Assembly: GCA_012931725.1 (NCBI GenBank)
Contig: CM022946.1
Location: 42,274,451-42,338,450 of the forward strand
Source: Litsea cubeba
Lineage: Eukaryota > Streptophyta > Magnoliopsida > Laurales > Lauraceae
DNA length: 64,000 bases
Reading direction: 5' to 3'
The translations under genes were made by a program, and so were the position numbers. The notes beneath the pieces are model-generated. The model ran no database searches. It had not been told where the DNA came from and saw nothing but the letters and a program-made list of their open reading frames with translations. Positions 20,021-32,473 of this stretch are shown here, piece after piece. Within the stretch, counting starts at the first letter, position 1. Each line of letters opens with the position of its first letter.

Positions 20021-20996
20021 AGACTCGATGTATCATGCCGTCGTCGCCAACAAACTTGATGCATTGATGTAGAGTTGAAGGGACAACACCATTCTCGTGG
20101 ATCCAAGGGCGTCTGAGAAGGATGTTGTAGCATGAAGGGGTTTTTATTGCATACACAGTGACCTCAGAGATAATATCACCGATCTGCAACTTGAACTTGA
20201 TTTTCCCGATAGGCCTTTGAGTACTCCCATCGTATCCAAAGATAGATACAGATGTGTGGCTAAGCTTGCTGGGTGGGATGCCCAACTCTTCAAGAGCCGA
20301 TGTGGAGATGAGGTTGAGTGCAGAACCTGGGTCGATCTGAACTCTGTGCATAGGCATTTCCTTGATATACCCTGTGAAGTACAGGGGTCGGTTATGCCCG
20401 GTTTCGCCAAGTATGAGGTCGTCCTTTGTGAAGGCGATGGTTGCACTGGCTGCTTTTTTAACCGAGAGGCATTCAATGCATGATCCTTCAGTTTTCTTCT
20501 TTTCTCCTTTTGAGGAGGCTTCTGAGTTTTTGACCCGGTAATCCATTTCAATTTGGAGGACTTGTGGGGCATGTTTGTCGACATCCTCATTCAGCTTTTG
20601 TAATTCCGAGATGAGATTATCACGAGTGTGCGGAGACATTCGCAACAAATCTAGGATGTGCAGACGTGCAGGTATGTGCTTGAAGTGTTCAATCAAGTCA
20701 TACTTGAAAGCCTCCTTAAGGCTTGCCTGTTCATCATTGTTGCCACTAGGGGCGCTTACAATATCTTTTCTCGAAGGATTTACATATGTAAAGGAAGATT
20801 GGTTGTAATTTTTGTGGTAGTCCCGGCCAGAGCGGGTGCCTCTACCAACTTCGAGAGCTTCTTGAGAAGGGTCTTCGTTTGGAAGATTGTCTTCAGGATC
20901 AAGAGCCTGTCGTTTTTCATTTGCTGAGGATGAATCAGCAGCAGAGTTGCCATCCTCAGTGATCGTGTTGCACGGATCATTTTTCGGGAACAAGTC
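19776..20996 (-). pseudogene. B1 protease ORF
   Basis: Aspartic protease with active site D-P-G-S in HRVQIDPGSALNLIS (20320-20337) and the downstream YNILLRRPWIH flap-like block. Preceded by about 130 residues of low-similarity linker. Same frame as gag upstream; separated from it only by TAG at 20997-20999. The frame ends at 19776, while RT is read in a frame shifted by +1. Confidence 0.87.
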
Positions 20997-22055
20997 CTAA
21001 ACAGCATCCAACAACCTTTCTTCTTCGTTGACTAATTCATCGTCCCAAGCATCAATGGCTGGGAATTCTTCAGTCATGAAGGGTGTGAACTTTGAAGTCA
21101 CAGTCTCAGGAGAAGAAACCTGAGAGGGTGTCATCTCAGTGAAAGTCACGTGAGACGAGGTGGCTCTAGAAGATACATTGCTAGGCGTCACCGGAGTGTA
21201 AGTGCTCTCATCAGACAATGCTTCGGAAGAGCTATAATCCCGAATTATCACCTTACAGGAAGCTCTGACGGGAGACGTTGCCTGATCGGAGTCAGACTCA
21301 TCCTCGGATGTAAGAGGATCGTCTATCCAGCAATTTTCTCCATTTTCAGGAGTTAATGGAGGATGTACCTGGTGGTCTTCAAGGACTTCAGGCTCTGGGT
21401 TGCGAGGAGGCTCGTTGACGCGGTCTTGCTCTTGTTCTAGAGCGAGTCGTTGTAAGATCCTTGCATATTCTTCAAGATCAGGCATGGGAGCCGGATCTTC
21501 TTCTTCATCAACTCTTTGTGGCTCAACATGGTTGATTTCCACTGGAGTAATGAGAGGTACTGGGTCAGCAGCATTTTCTTGTACAGCTTCTTGGTCTTCT
21601 TCATCATCAGACCATGATCCTTGTGGCTGTAGGGGGTTATACCAGATTACTGGCATAAGATGAGACTCAGGAACCCATTCTTCATCGGAGAGATATTCTC
21701 CTGTTTCAAGGGACTACTCCCACTCATCCGTGTAGTTGGATTCGAATCCATCATCGGTGTCGCTGGACTCGTATCCATCAATGGAGAATCCAACTACCGA
21801 ATTGCAAGAGTATGATGCCTCCTGCATGGCTTCTTTGAATTGAGGTGGCATGAAATCACTGAGAGTGAATTTTCTTACCCCCTTTGAAGTCTCTGGAAGG
21901 GATATTTTTGTTGCCTCCAGTGAAACGGTAGAGGAAGCCTCTGCCTTTTCTTTGACCTCTAGTTTTGGCTGGGTCTTCTCTTGCCGTTTGAGCTTGAGGA
22001 GATGTTTCCTAGCCCGCCTTCGCTATTGAGCTGTAGGCTTTGTTTTCACGACCTC
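20997..22055 (-). pseudogene. B1 acidic linker between gag and protease
   Basis: Same reading frame as gag and protease. Rich in D, E, S, P and T (for example GSWSDDEEDQEA); no domain I recognise. TAG stops at 22023-22025 and 21714-21716, and the final TAG at 20997, lie in an otherwise unbroken frame. An open part runs 20997-21656. Confidence 0.7.
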
Positions 22056-23372
22056 CTAATTTTCATCTTCCAGGAGATCGGGACGTACCCATATCGGTTG
22101 TCCATCTGGTGTCGGGTAAGGAACCAGTTCCTCGGATGGTTGGATTGAGTTCATTACCTTGAAGGAAGTAGTGATCTTCTTCTTCGGTGATTTTGATGTT
22201 TGTCCACATGTCACCATGTTGACGGAGGCAGGCCCATAGTTTTTGTCAAAGGTGATGACTCCGTTTTTCCACATCTCGTTTATTTTCTTCCTCACAACGA
22301 AGCATTGATTGAGAGGATGTGAGATCATCTGGTGGTATGGACAGTACCGAGGATCGTTGGTTTTGCCAACATCACCCGGTCTTTTTGGTTCAGGCAATGT
22401 GAGCTTGCTGTTTGCCACAAAAGCCCCGAAGATTTCATCAACATCTTCATCAAACGGGTATTTCTTCTCTACTCGTTCTTTGAAGGCATCTGAGAGTTCA
22501 GGTCTCTTACCAGCAACTTTATTTTCAGCTTTCTTTGGTGGCTGAGGAGCTGACTTGGTCTGCACATTGAGGACCTCTTTTTTCTTTGGTTTAGAGGTTG
22601 CAATGGCGGTTGGCTATTTTCTTGATGATTTCTGACTGTTGAGGTCTATAATCACCGTTTCAGCTTCCATGGAAGCTTCTAGGAGTTCTCCCAGGTTTTT
22701 TGATTTGTTGCTGATGATCATGGAGCGGATTCTGGCTCTCATGTTGTTTCGGCAAATGTCGACTAGCGACACTTGTGGCAATACATCAGAGCATTTGTAT
22801 GCCATTGCTTTCCACTTGTGAATGAAGTCATATGTTGATTCATTCTCCCCCTGTTTTAGGCTGCAAAGCTGAGCCATAGTAGCAGGATGATCCTCACCTT
22901 TGAAGTGAGTCAGGAAGCGTGTCTCTAGCATGGCCCAGTTTTGGATTGAGTCCTCCGGCAGAGTGGAGTACCAATCGAAGGCCGTACCTTTTAGGGTACT
23001 TGCAAAGAGGCAGATCTTGAGTGCATCTTGATCCGCGATAGCTCCCGTCAGGATCTTGAAGTGGATGACGTGCTGTCTGGCTGATCCTTTCCCCGTATAT
23101 GTTTGGAGAGTAGGATGCTTAAATTTGGTGGGGAACGGGACCGAGTCCATCCATAAGGGATATGGTGGCTTGATCCCAAGCTCCTTGAGTATATCCTCTT
23201 CTTTTGCTTTGGCGAGGATACTGTCTACGTCCTTTTTGGTAAGGGCGCGTTACTCATTTTCTTCTCCATTTACCTCGTCGTTTTGATGATTCAGAGGAGG
23301 TTCATTGTTCGCCTGATTTTGGAAGGCGAGGAGAAGGTTTTCCATCAGAGTTTCAATCATCTGCTGGCCCTA
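22056..23372 (-). pseudogene. gag: B1 gag core and zinc knuckle
   Basis: Capsid-like part 22614-23150 contains FKHPTLQTYTGKGSARQHV, AFDWYSTLPEDSIQNW, FLTHFKGE and QGENESTYDFIHKWK, the plant gypsy gag pattern. A CCHC-like knuckle C-P-Y-H..H..C is at 22292-22339. Stops TAG at 23370, 22614 and 22056 fall in one frame. A further TAA is at about 23253, where the copy at 47013-47525 reads S. Confidence 0.9.
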
Positions 23373-23982
23373 TTCCAACTGCTGGATGGGGTGATCGCAT
23401 CTTCTGGAGGTGGATTGCGGGGTGGTGGCTCAGAATTTGTAGCCAATACATTCATCCTTCGTAATTCGAACGAAGAAACTGTCCTGGTGACTGAGCTGGG
23501 GCTCATTCTTTTTGAAGAAGAGCTTGAGGAAGGATCACTCTGCTGTCCTTTGCTTGAAGGAGCAGGGGATTCTTCTAAATGTCTTCTTGTCCTGGAGACG
23601 CTGCGGGTCATCGGACGTCGGACATGGATTTTTGTTGCTGATTTTTGGCACCTTCTGGTTTTTCCAACCATATGGACGGCAGCAACTTGGTTGGGTCTTT
23701 TTTTTTCGACCCATTTGGGAGAGACTTGAAGTGTAGGAGGCTGGGTTCTTTGCTTCTCTAGTCTCTTTTGCCGGTATGACGCGCGGCGCCGTATACGACG
23801 AGCAATTTGAGCTTCGGTCAGCTCTGGCTGCGCTTTGACGATGAAGGATGTGCTCCCTCTGGCGCAGCAGCCGAGCCTATCTTCTTTGCAGCTTGGCAAG
23901 GACAGGATGCGAACCCTGTCCTTCGCCTGTTGCAGCGAAGCTTTGAATTTTTGGAGTTCGGCCCCTGTAGAGATGAAGGGTC
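23373..23982 (-). pseudogene. gag: B1 gag N-terminal part, cut by B2
   Basis: Basic, Q/R-rich sequence (ELTEAQIARRIRRRASYRQ and so on) followed by a serine-rich stretch. It is in another frame than the core because one base is lost near 23390 compared with 47450. Cut at 23982 by the B2 LTR. The uninterrupted form continues past 48048 in the other gag copy. Confidence 0.75.
23978..23982. repeat. Probable B2 target site GGGTC
   Basis: GGGTC precedes the B2 LTR start. The uninterrupted gag copy reads AGGGTCGAACTG at 48047, so the insertion point is certain. The second copy of GGGTC is not found after an LTR in this window. Confidence 0.6.
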
Positions 23983-26227
23983 TGATGGACTGCGCTCCCG
24001 GATGCCCGGGGTTCCTACCGAGGTCGGCGGACGTGGGAGTCCATTTGGTTCCGACCCTTTCGTAACCGGGGGGCAAAGGGGGGCGTGCATCAACATTTCT
24101 TTTTTTTTTGTGGGTGTGCCAGATTTTCTATTTTTACTTGGAATTGCAAGTGGTGATCCGGAGATCAACCTTCGCAAGTAAAAAGGAAATCAACTTCTTT
24201 CAAGTTTTCCATTGCACATATATTTAAGAAAAGAGACATTTTCTTGATTTGCCGTGAAAGGCGATTTTTTTGGCATTTATAGCCGATTTTGGCGTTTATA
24301 GCCGATTTACAATCCTTATCAACAATGAAAGACAAGAATTGTGATTTTTGTCTCTTTTGAGAAAATACAAACTACAATGAAAAGCAAGAAAAGGAGGATC
24401 TAACTTCTCAGGAGATTGTGGGGGACTCGTTTAGATTGACGGTCGCAAGCCATATGTGGGCTTCGCCATCATCCATGCAGATGAGAACAGAGGATGCTAT
24501 TGATTCGCTTGGCTTGGCTATAACCTCGGGTTTTTAGAGGACAAAGACCAAAGGAAGGTCCTATATCCAATAAAAAGCCGAGTAGACGGGCTAAAAAGCC
24601 ATATCTAAGCCATTGGAGGCAGGAGGAGAAGGCAAGGACCTTGGGGGGGGGGTACCCCCCAAGGGACTTTTGTCACCTTGTTGCGGTGGCCGGTGTAGAA
24701 TTTCCGCAGAGTTTTCTCTCTTTTTCCTTTCTCTGGATTTCTGTCTGCTGTCTGTTGGTGTTTTGTGTGTTGATGTGCTTTCTTCTTGGAGAGCCCTCCT
24801 ATTTATAGGCTTTTAGGTAGCCTTTTAGGTGGGTTTATGGGCTTTTATTGTCATTAAGCCGCATAATGGGAGGAGTTACAAAATTGAATTGTTTATTTTG
24901 TAACTCCTTTTTCTTGGCTTCTGATTGGCCGGAGGAGATTGAGGGCATTTAATCGCCTTTAATCGCCATGATGGGAGGAGTTTCATGGGTTAAATGCCAT
25001 GAATCTCTTGACTTGTAACTCCCGAATGCTTGCTTCTGATTGGGCCGTCCAAAGAAATGGATTAATGACTGTAATAAAGCTAGTCAATTAATCGCATTAA
25101 GTGGTCGCCGAGCAGCTGAAGAGTCGCGGGCCGTGCCACGTCTTTGAGATTCTTCTGTTGATGATCATCGATGGATCTTCATGTAGATCGACATCAGATG
25201 ATCATGTAATTTCAGGTGTTTGTTGCCAACAGCGGGTCGGTGCCATCTGTCATGTCGATTTCTCGATCGGTCGGGTAGAAAGCACACTTTTTTGGTTGAC
25301 CGGGTGGCGATCAATACTGTCTTCGATACTCTTGATGATTTACCCGTGTTTTGGACGGATGTCGGAGGACTTGGTGTCTCAAAAGCATGAATTTTGGGAA
25401 GTACCAGAGGCTGGGCTCCTCGAATCGCGAAAAAACGGCGAAAACCGGGGTTTCCGGGGCTTTCCCGGCGACCCCGGGGTCCAAGGTCGCCGGCGACCCT
25501 GGGGGGGTTTTCCCCCTTTCGTGTCCCGTTTTGCGTCCGTTTTTTCTTTTTTTATTCTTTTTTCTTCTGTACTTTTCCTTGACATTTTGACCATTTATTG
25601 GCCTGATTTCTTTGTAGGAAACCTGATGAGAATCCTTGCATTTTATTTTGCAAAGTTTCCAATTTCCTGAGAAAGCCGAAGACTTTGTCGCGCAGAGCTG
25701 CCGATTTTCCGTCAGAAGCTGAAACTGGGTCAAACGATGTCGGAATGACCTGAAATTTGGTGTGAAGCCTCCTGCGCAATAAATAAGACCAACCATACGC
25801 TTTTGTTTGAGTTTCGAAGCCGTTTGGGGTCCTATCACCTGTAGACTTGCTTTTTGTCGCGATGAAGATGTCGCGGTTTGATGTGCGGTCAATCGATGTC
25901 CGATTGACTTGAAATTTGACAGGGAACCTATTGGAGTCATTTTAAGATGATCCATAGGCTCTGTCTTGGAAACCATGGTCCCGGAGAGCTTTGCCGCCGA
26001 GAGCTCTTTTTCGGCTGTCGGAGAAGCGAAGTTAGGCCAAATGATTTTGAAATGGCCCGAAACTTCTTGTGTACTCCTCTTTTGGCTGTCTGGAAGAATC
26101 ATGCAGTTTTTGTTTGATTCTGACAAGATTTGATTTTTGGAAGCAGCATTGCCTATTTATGGCAGGTTGCGACTTCATGTAGCTCTTTGGATCTTGAAAA
26201 GGCAAAGTGACATTTTTGGTGTCAACA
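23983..26227 (-). mobile_element. B2 3' LTR (2,245 bp)
   Basis: Begins TGATGGACTGCGC and ends GTGTCAACA on +. Compared with B1 it lacks about 295 bp between two copies of GCCGCCGAGAG. TATA on - at 24800-24807. It shares its opening (GGATGCCCGGGGTTCC) and the deletion with the B3 LTR, so B2 and B3 belong to one subfamily. A 271-codon frame on - (25311-26126) lies in U3. Confidence 0.92.
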
Positions 26228-26466
26228 AATGCCCCCTCGAGGTACAGCGGCGAGTTGCTTAACTTTTGTAGTCGATGTGCCTCGAAGAGATTTTTGAAGG
26301 AGAGCCTGTGACTTGACCAAGAGTCTTTGAGCAGTCTTTCTTTTTGGTATTTGTAGCCTTTTGAGCTTCCAGGGGAATTTTATGGTAGTGAAAGGGATCA
26401 CGTACCATCTCGAGGCAAAGTTTTGAAGATGACATCAGGGATGTGGATTGGGTTTTGACCTTGTGA

Positions 26467-26667
26467 CCTAACAGGCTATATGTGGCAGGTTAGGGGGTCG
26501 GGTTTGGTTTTGATCGTGTGACCCAACAAGCTGTATGTGGAATGTTGGGGGATCAATTTTGGTTTTGATCTTGTGACCTAACAGGCTGTATGTGGCAAGT
26601 TAGGGGATCAGGTTTTGGTTTTTGGTTTTTGGTCTTGTGACCTAACAAGCTGTATGTGGCAAGTTAG
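26467..26667. repeat. Hairpin array of B2 (four units)
   Basis: Same organisation as 8487-8687. Unit 1 CCTAAC/GTTAGG, unit 2 CCCAAC/GTTGGG, units 3 and 4 CCTAAC/GTTAGG: all four stems can pair. Confidence 0.85.
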
Positions 26668-26984
26668 GGGACCAGGATTTGGTTTGTTTCTTGTGGAATG
26701 TCAATTTCAAGATTTTGGCTCAATTTGGTAGATGAGGCTGGATGGTTTGATTTTTGGAAGCTCATGGGGCTTGGAATTTTCTTTTGTACGGTCCAATCAA
26801 CTCAAAAGAGGCATGGAACCATTTTTGTATGCTCTTGGTAAGAGGGATTTCTCTTTGACTAAAAGCCCAAAATTTATTTCTTTTTTTTTTTTTTTTTTGT
26901 GTGCCTAGGTGGTCAAACCTGGCTCATATGGGCTAACCCATGGGACCTTAAGCTTTTTGAAATGGCTTAGATCTCATATGGTGT

Positions 26985-27233
26985 CATTTTTGTAAAGAAT
27001 ATCCAAAAATATCTCATTTGGATAGAGAATATCTAAGAATATCTTTACTTGGAGAGAATCTCTCATGATCCTTTTATTTTGGGATAGAATATCTCAAGAT
27101 ATCTTTCTTTTGGGAAAGAATCCGTCATAGATTATATCTTTTAGGAGAAAATCTCTCATTGATTTCTTTTTGGGAGAGAATCCCTCAAGATTTCTTTCTT
27201 CTTTCCTTCTTTGGTTTGCTCTCCTCTATAAAA
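26985..27233 (+). promoter_or_regulatory. Promoter of the B2 antisense gene
   Basis: AAAATATCT (evening-element form) at 27006-27014, several AGAATATC/AAGATATC repeats, then TATAAAA at 27227-27233, 122 bases before TSS-to-ATG sequence ending at ATG 27355. Confidence 0.68.
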
Positions 27234-27354
27234 GTAAGAGAAGGTTGGATCTCTTGCTCTTATTACTTTCTTTTGCAATAATCTCAAGAGGGCTTCAAGA
27301 CCAAGAGCTTTTCTTCTTCAAGATCTTCAAGAGTTTTCTTCTTCTTCTCCATCA

Positions 27355-27613
27355 ATGGCTTCAAGTAAGTTCTCCTTCTTTTTTTTTTTCAAGAAAACTC
27401 CATTGTAGGAAAAAATAAAGTTCTTTCTTTTTTTTTTTTCTTTCTTTTCTTTTCTTCTTTTTTTCTTTTCCACGTGTTTGCTTCCCCTTTTTTTTTTTAC
27501 ACGTTTTTTTTTTTTTTTTTTTTTTTTGCTTTCTTTTCTTTTTTTTTTCATGTTTTTTTTTGTGTGGGCCGTACGGATCTGGCCGTACGGCCCCGTGGCC
27601 TGTGGGCAGCCCT

Positions 27614-27683
<70 letters not shown>

Positions 27684-30600
27684 CTTTCCTTCCTTTCTTT
27701 TTCCCCTCTTTTTTTTTTCTTTTTGTTTTCTTTCCCCTCTTTTTTTTTTAGAGAAAGTTTCTTTTTTTTTTTTTTGCTCATCATGATAATGCATTTTTTT
27801 TTCGCAAACCAAGATGTTCATGCATGCCTTTAATTTGTAAATAAATTTGTAGCATGATGTGATAGCATACCTGAAAGTTTTTGCAAATTTGGGAACTTGG
27901 AGCTCGCAGTGATGTTGAGCCCTTCCTGATTTTGCGGAGACTTTGAGGTTTCGAAAGTTTGGAGTTTTGGAGCTCGCAGCGATGTTGAGCCCATCTTCAA
28001 GCTTTCTATTTCTTTCGGGATAGTTCCTTTTCTTCGGAATTGCCCCGTCATCATGTCAAAATTTCGCCAGATTTTTTTTAGCGAGATTCTGTCATTTTGA
28101 TGTTTGATCTTTTTCTTTTCCATCCTTTTCAGGTGGTTCCTCCAGAGCGAACAAGGGTAAAGAGCCTGCTACAAGCGTACCTCGTCGATCTTCTAGATCT
28201 TCTAATCCGGCCGTTCAGCAGGCTTTTGAGAAGGTCCAGTATGTTGACAGAAATCTAGAAGAGTGCGACTCCCTCAACAGAGATGAGATGAGGGCAGCGA
28301 CTGATTGCTCTCAAGGGAGAGGAATTCTATAAGATCATGGTAAGCAGTCGTCCATGGGTGATGGAAGATCAGAGCGTTTTGCCCAAGCCTACCTTTTTCT
28401 TTGGTGATGCAGTCCCTGGTGACATGACATACCAGAGGAGATGTTCTCAGTTTTCCTTCACAGCAGATGGTGAGAAGAAGACTGTTGCTACCCGGTCGAT
28501 GTTAGATCGCACCGTCTCGATTCTGAGCCTTGCCCCCACGTGCCCTAAGAGGGAAGATCCTTCCAAGCTGGGTGAGAAGGACAAATGTAATCAGACCGGG
28601 GTTTTTGTTGGCGGGTTCTCCTGGATATACGGAGAGGTCGCCTGTTGACATGGACTTGTTGATGCCCTCCAGCGGCTAACCAGGGCTCTGATTATCCGTC
28701 GGTCGATTTGAGAACCGGTGGGCCTTGGTATTTTCAGCGGTGACGGCATCAATTGGATCAAGCCTTTTCGACTTCGAGGTCGTTTCAATGCTGACTCCGA
28801 GTGGAAGTCGTGGACTGATCGCGTCCTGCTGATTGGTGGCGCCGTTTTGAAGGAAGCCGGGATTTTTGATGCGGTCTGCGCCTTTAGGGAGACCGTGATC
28901 TTTTTCCGACGAGGCCTTCATGGCTATGCTGGAGTCATTCCTCCCACAAACCAATACCTTCGTTGTGACGAATGGTGAGATTGGTTTTTTCTTTGAAGGA
29001 GCTGAGCGCTATTACCGGATTGGCCATCCTCGGCAAGCTCTATGAGGAGTTTATTGCCGATTGACAGCATCCTCGAGGGGCAGTCTGAGGAGTTCAGGCT
29101 TTTATACTTTCAACTCGTCGCCTTCTATGATTTTTTGAAGGAGAAGGGGGGTTTGAAAGTTAGATCCAGCAGTTGGAAGAGTTTTAGCTCTTCATTCCCC
29201 AACTTTTTTGATAGTAGGGAGTCTTCTGATAGCGTGACCCAGGAAGCTGGAGCTCAGGATCCAAAGAAGATCTTGGCCATGCAAGAAGAGTTGAGAGATT
29301 TCTGTGCAAGTACAAACGCCATATGTCCTGACATTGCACTGCGGAGAGATCTCGCTGTTTACCTCACTTATTGGCTTGGTGAGGCTGTATTTGCTGGAGG
29401 AGATGGAACGCACATCAGGCCGCATTGTATTTTCCCGGCTTGTCAGATGGCGTTTGGAGAGCAGCTTGCTTTGGTGCCAGCTCTTTACTCCTACCTGTGT
29501 ACCGAACTGCAGGCTGCTGCTTTTCTGGTTCGGCTTGGGCTTCCCATGAATAGGGTATTTTCAGCCCATATCTTTTATTCGTGGTATGTATACCACTGTC
29601 CTGGCTTCCATCGGCTGGGGTGCTGCACAGGATGATGATCCTCTGATGATTCGACTGGCTAAGGGCAAAAGCCGTGTCCGAATCACTTTTGTTTGCCCGC
29701 ATGAGGATCCGACGGTTCAGGGACGTCGAGATGGGGCAATCTTCAGTAAAGCTTTCTCCGGAGTTGCGGAAGAAGGCTTTTGATTTTGGTGCCTCCCGAG
29801 ACTCTACTTGGGCGGGGTCGGGAAGGCATTATTCCTTGACAAATGCAGAGAGAGAGTGGCTTTTCAGCATACGTGTCGGCACGATGGTGTACCGTAGACA
29901 TCTTTTCGTCGACATCCATCCGTATGTACCCTCTCGCTTTGCTTTGCAGCTTGGCTTTTCTCAAGGCGTTGTTGGAGCGCCTTCAAGTATGGTGAAGCGC
30001 TTTGGAGGCTTACAGGACGGGAGAAATGCATGGGCTTTCTATAGTGCTGAAGACACTACAGCCATGATTTCTTATCCTGTGTTGCTGACTTCCCGGACTG
30101 CCGGCTTTGCGAAGTGGTTCGCGGAGAGCTTCTCGCATATCGGGGACTTTCCAAGAAGGAGCTTGATGTGAAGCTGGCATCTGGAAAGGGCCTTGGAAAG
30201 TCAGATGGCATCCGGCGAGAGGAAGTTTGGGCCTTCCTTTCTGGAGAGAAGCACAAGATAGGCTTTCTCGGTGACCAGGGCGTCATCGGTTCTGAAGCTG
30301 TTCGAGAGATACCTGATGAGGCTTTGGAGCAGCTAGAACAGGAGGAAGCCGAACTTGGCGCTTGGATGCAAGCGGCATAGAGGCAAGCTTCCGTGGAGTC
30401 TACTGGCAAGAGCAGACCATCTAGTGAGGAGTCGAGTGGCAAACCTGACTCTGACAGCAGGGCAGGTTCCTCTAAGAAGTGAGCCCGCAGAAGTAAGAGG
30501 AGGAGGAGTCATCATCGCAGCAAGGGGCAGCATGAGGACTCTCCTAACTTGGAAGTTCCTCTTACTATCAATGAGGATGTGCCAGTGGATGTTGACGAGC

Positions 30601-32054
30601 CTCCAGAGAAGAGAAGCCGAGAAGAAGAGACCGTCGGTGAAGGTATGATTCTTCCTTTTTCTCTTTCCATTTCTTTTCATGGGATTTTTTTTTTCCATGT
30701 TATGATTTGCTTCTTGTTTCTGCTTTTCTTTTTTTTTTTTAGCAGAGGAAGACTTGGTGATGCCTGAGGTCCCAACCGATGAGGTGGTGATGGATCCTGT
30801 TGAGGCACCTGAAGAAGAACCGAGGGACTCTGGAGTAAATCCAGAATCTCCAATTGGTACGACTTCTTTTGCTCTCTGTTTTTTTTTTTAGTTTGTGACT
30901 TGGCTTGCTAACACATTTTTTTTTTGTTGCCAGCTGACTTGCCACAGGGTTCTGATGACTTTGAACCATCGATGGACGCAAATGTTGATGATGCTTTCGA
31001 TGAGTTCATGTAGGAAGAAAGTGTTCCGCCAGTCGTCGAAGAAGGTATTTTGTAGTTATAACTCTGATAATGATTTTCAAACAGGGTCATACTCATACCT
31101 TTTTGTATTTCCTTTGCAGGTTTTGAAGTGGCAGAGGAGGATCCGTCGCTTCCAGAGCAAGAGATGCCAGAGGTTGATCCAGAGGTAGAGATTCCCGGGA
31201 CCAGCTCTGACAATATTGAGGAGATTCCTCGCGCTGAGATTCCTTCCCGGGCAGGAGCAGCTTCAGCTGGAAAGAGTTCTTTTGTTACTCTTTCAACAGA
31301 TGATGATATGAGTAGCCGACCAACGGAGTTGGGCGAATCTTCAGCTGGGCCATCTCTTCTTTTTGCGAAGAAGGTGGTGGTGCGAGTTGTGAGCTCTTGG
31401 ATTGAGACTCTCTTTTCTGGGCACTTGGAAGCCGGATTTGGCATGATCCGGCATGTGCAGGAGATTCTCAGTGATGCTGAAGAAGCTGGTACGGATGTCA
31501 CAGGTGCCAGGGCGATCGTTGATAGGATCATTGCACTGGGTGACAAGTGGTTTGAGACCGTGAGTTTGGCTGATGACCAGTTCTTCAAGGAGATGTTCCT
31601 GGACCCTGCTGATAAGGCTAAGTCTGACCTGGATGAGGCTACAGAAAGCAAAAAGCAGGCAGTCCGAAAGAGGAACTTAGAAGAGCTAGCCATCATCAGG
31701 CTGACGCATGACCTTAACATCCTTGACAGGGAGGTCGATGAGGCCAGGAAACGTCTTGAGCATTTGCAGGCACAAGTTGCTGCCAAGTGGACTGCCATAA
31801 TAGAGGCTCGCGACAGGGAGAGTGCTCTGATTCACCAGGTTGCAGATGCCGAACGGGTTCTCAAAAGGAAGTCTGATGAGGAGGAACAATGGCAAACTGC
31901 TCGAGGTAAGCTTCCCGGTGTGAAAGAAGGGGTACAGCCCACTCCAGCATCTCATGGCAGGTTCCTGAAGAAGCGTGCCTTGGAATCCTTGACGGATGAG
32001 GCTAAAAGTTTGCTTGTGGAGCTGAACTCTTGGTTGGAGACCATTTTTTATTGA
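27355..32054 (+). pseudogene. B2 copy of the spliced plant-mobile-domain-like gene
   Basis: Exons by homology: 27355-27364, 28133-30642, 30743-30856, 30934-31044, 31120-32054, with the same phase-1 splice ends. Exons 3 (114 nt) and 4 (111 nt) have the same lengths as in B1; exon 5 is intact and ends FLKKRALESL..LETIFY. Exon 2 has several frame breaks (for example an added G near 28293), TAG at 30378 and TGA at 30479; exon 4 has TAG near 31012. Protein content otherwise matches B1 closely. Confidence 0.82.
27617..27700. repeat. Long poly-T tract in intron 1 of B2
   Basis: Almost pure T for about 70 bases, with one C. Low-complexity; its length may be unreliable in the assembly. Confidence 0.8.
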
Positions 32055-32059
32055 GCTCC

Positions 32060-32430
32060 TGTATTTTTTTTTTTTTTACAGAAACCATCATTCTTTCTTT
32101 TCTTTTTTTTTTGGTACCACTTGTATTTTTTTGGTACTTATTTTTTGTAGTGCTTGTGAACACTTTCTCTCTCTTTTTTTTTTTGGTACCCCATGTATTT
32201 TTTTGGTACTCTTTTCTTTTTTTTTTTTTTTGTTATCCCTACGCTCACTTGAATCTTTTGTGATAAAAGTAATTGCTAAATGGGATGCTCTTTTTTTTTG
32301 TTATCCCTACGCTCACTTGAATCTTTTTGTGATAAAAGTAATTGCTAAATGGGATGCTCTTTTTTTGTTATCCCTACGCTCACTTGAATCTTTTTGTGAT
32401 AAAAGTAATTGCTAAATGGGATTTGATCAA
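32060..32430. repeat. B2 tandem repeats after the antisense gene
   Basis: GGTACCAC..GGTACTT units (32115-32215), then three copies of the CCCTACGCTCACTTGAATC unit of about 70-110 bases (32237-32425). Confidence 0.8.
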
Positions 32431-32473
32431 AAGGTTGTCATTTTGTGAAAAATCTTTTGTCAAGTGATTGTTT

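Larger units (their letters stand above)
8249..23982 (-). mobile_element. B1 internal region
   Basis: Between the 3' LTR (5680-8248) and the B2 insertion point. Read on -: gag, acidic spacer, protease, G-patch-like segment, RT, RNase H, archaeal-type RNase H, integrase, a repeat zone (15506-14164) and the opposite-strand gene (9423-14163, +). The gag start, leader and 5' LTR were displaced by nested insertions; the 5' LTR is at 39419-41971. Confidence 0.88.
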
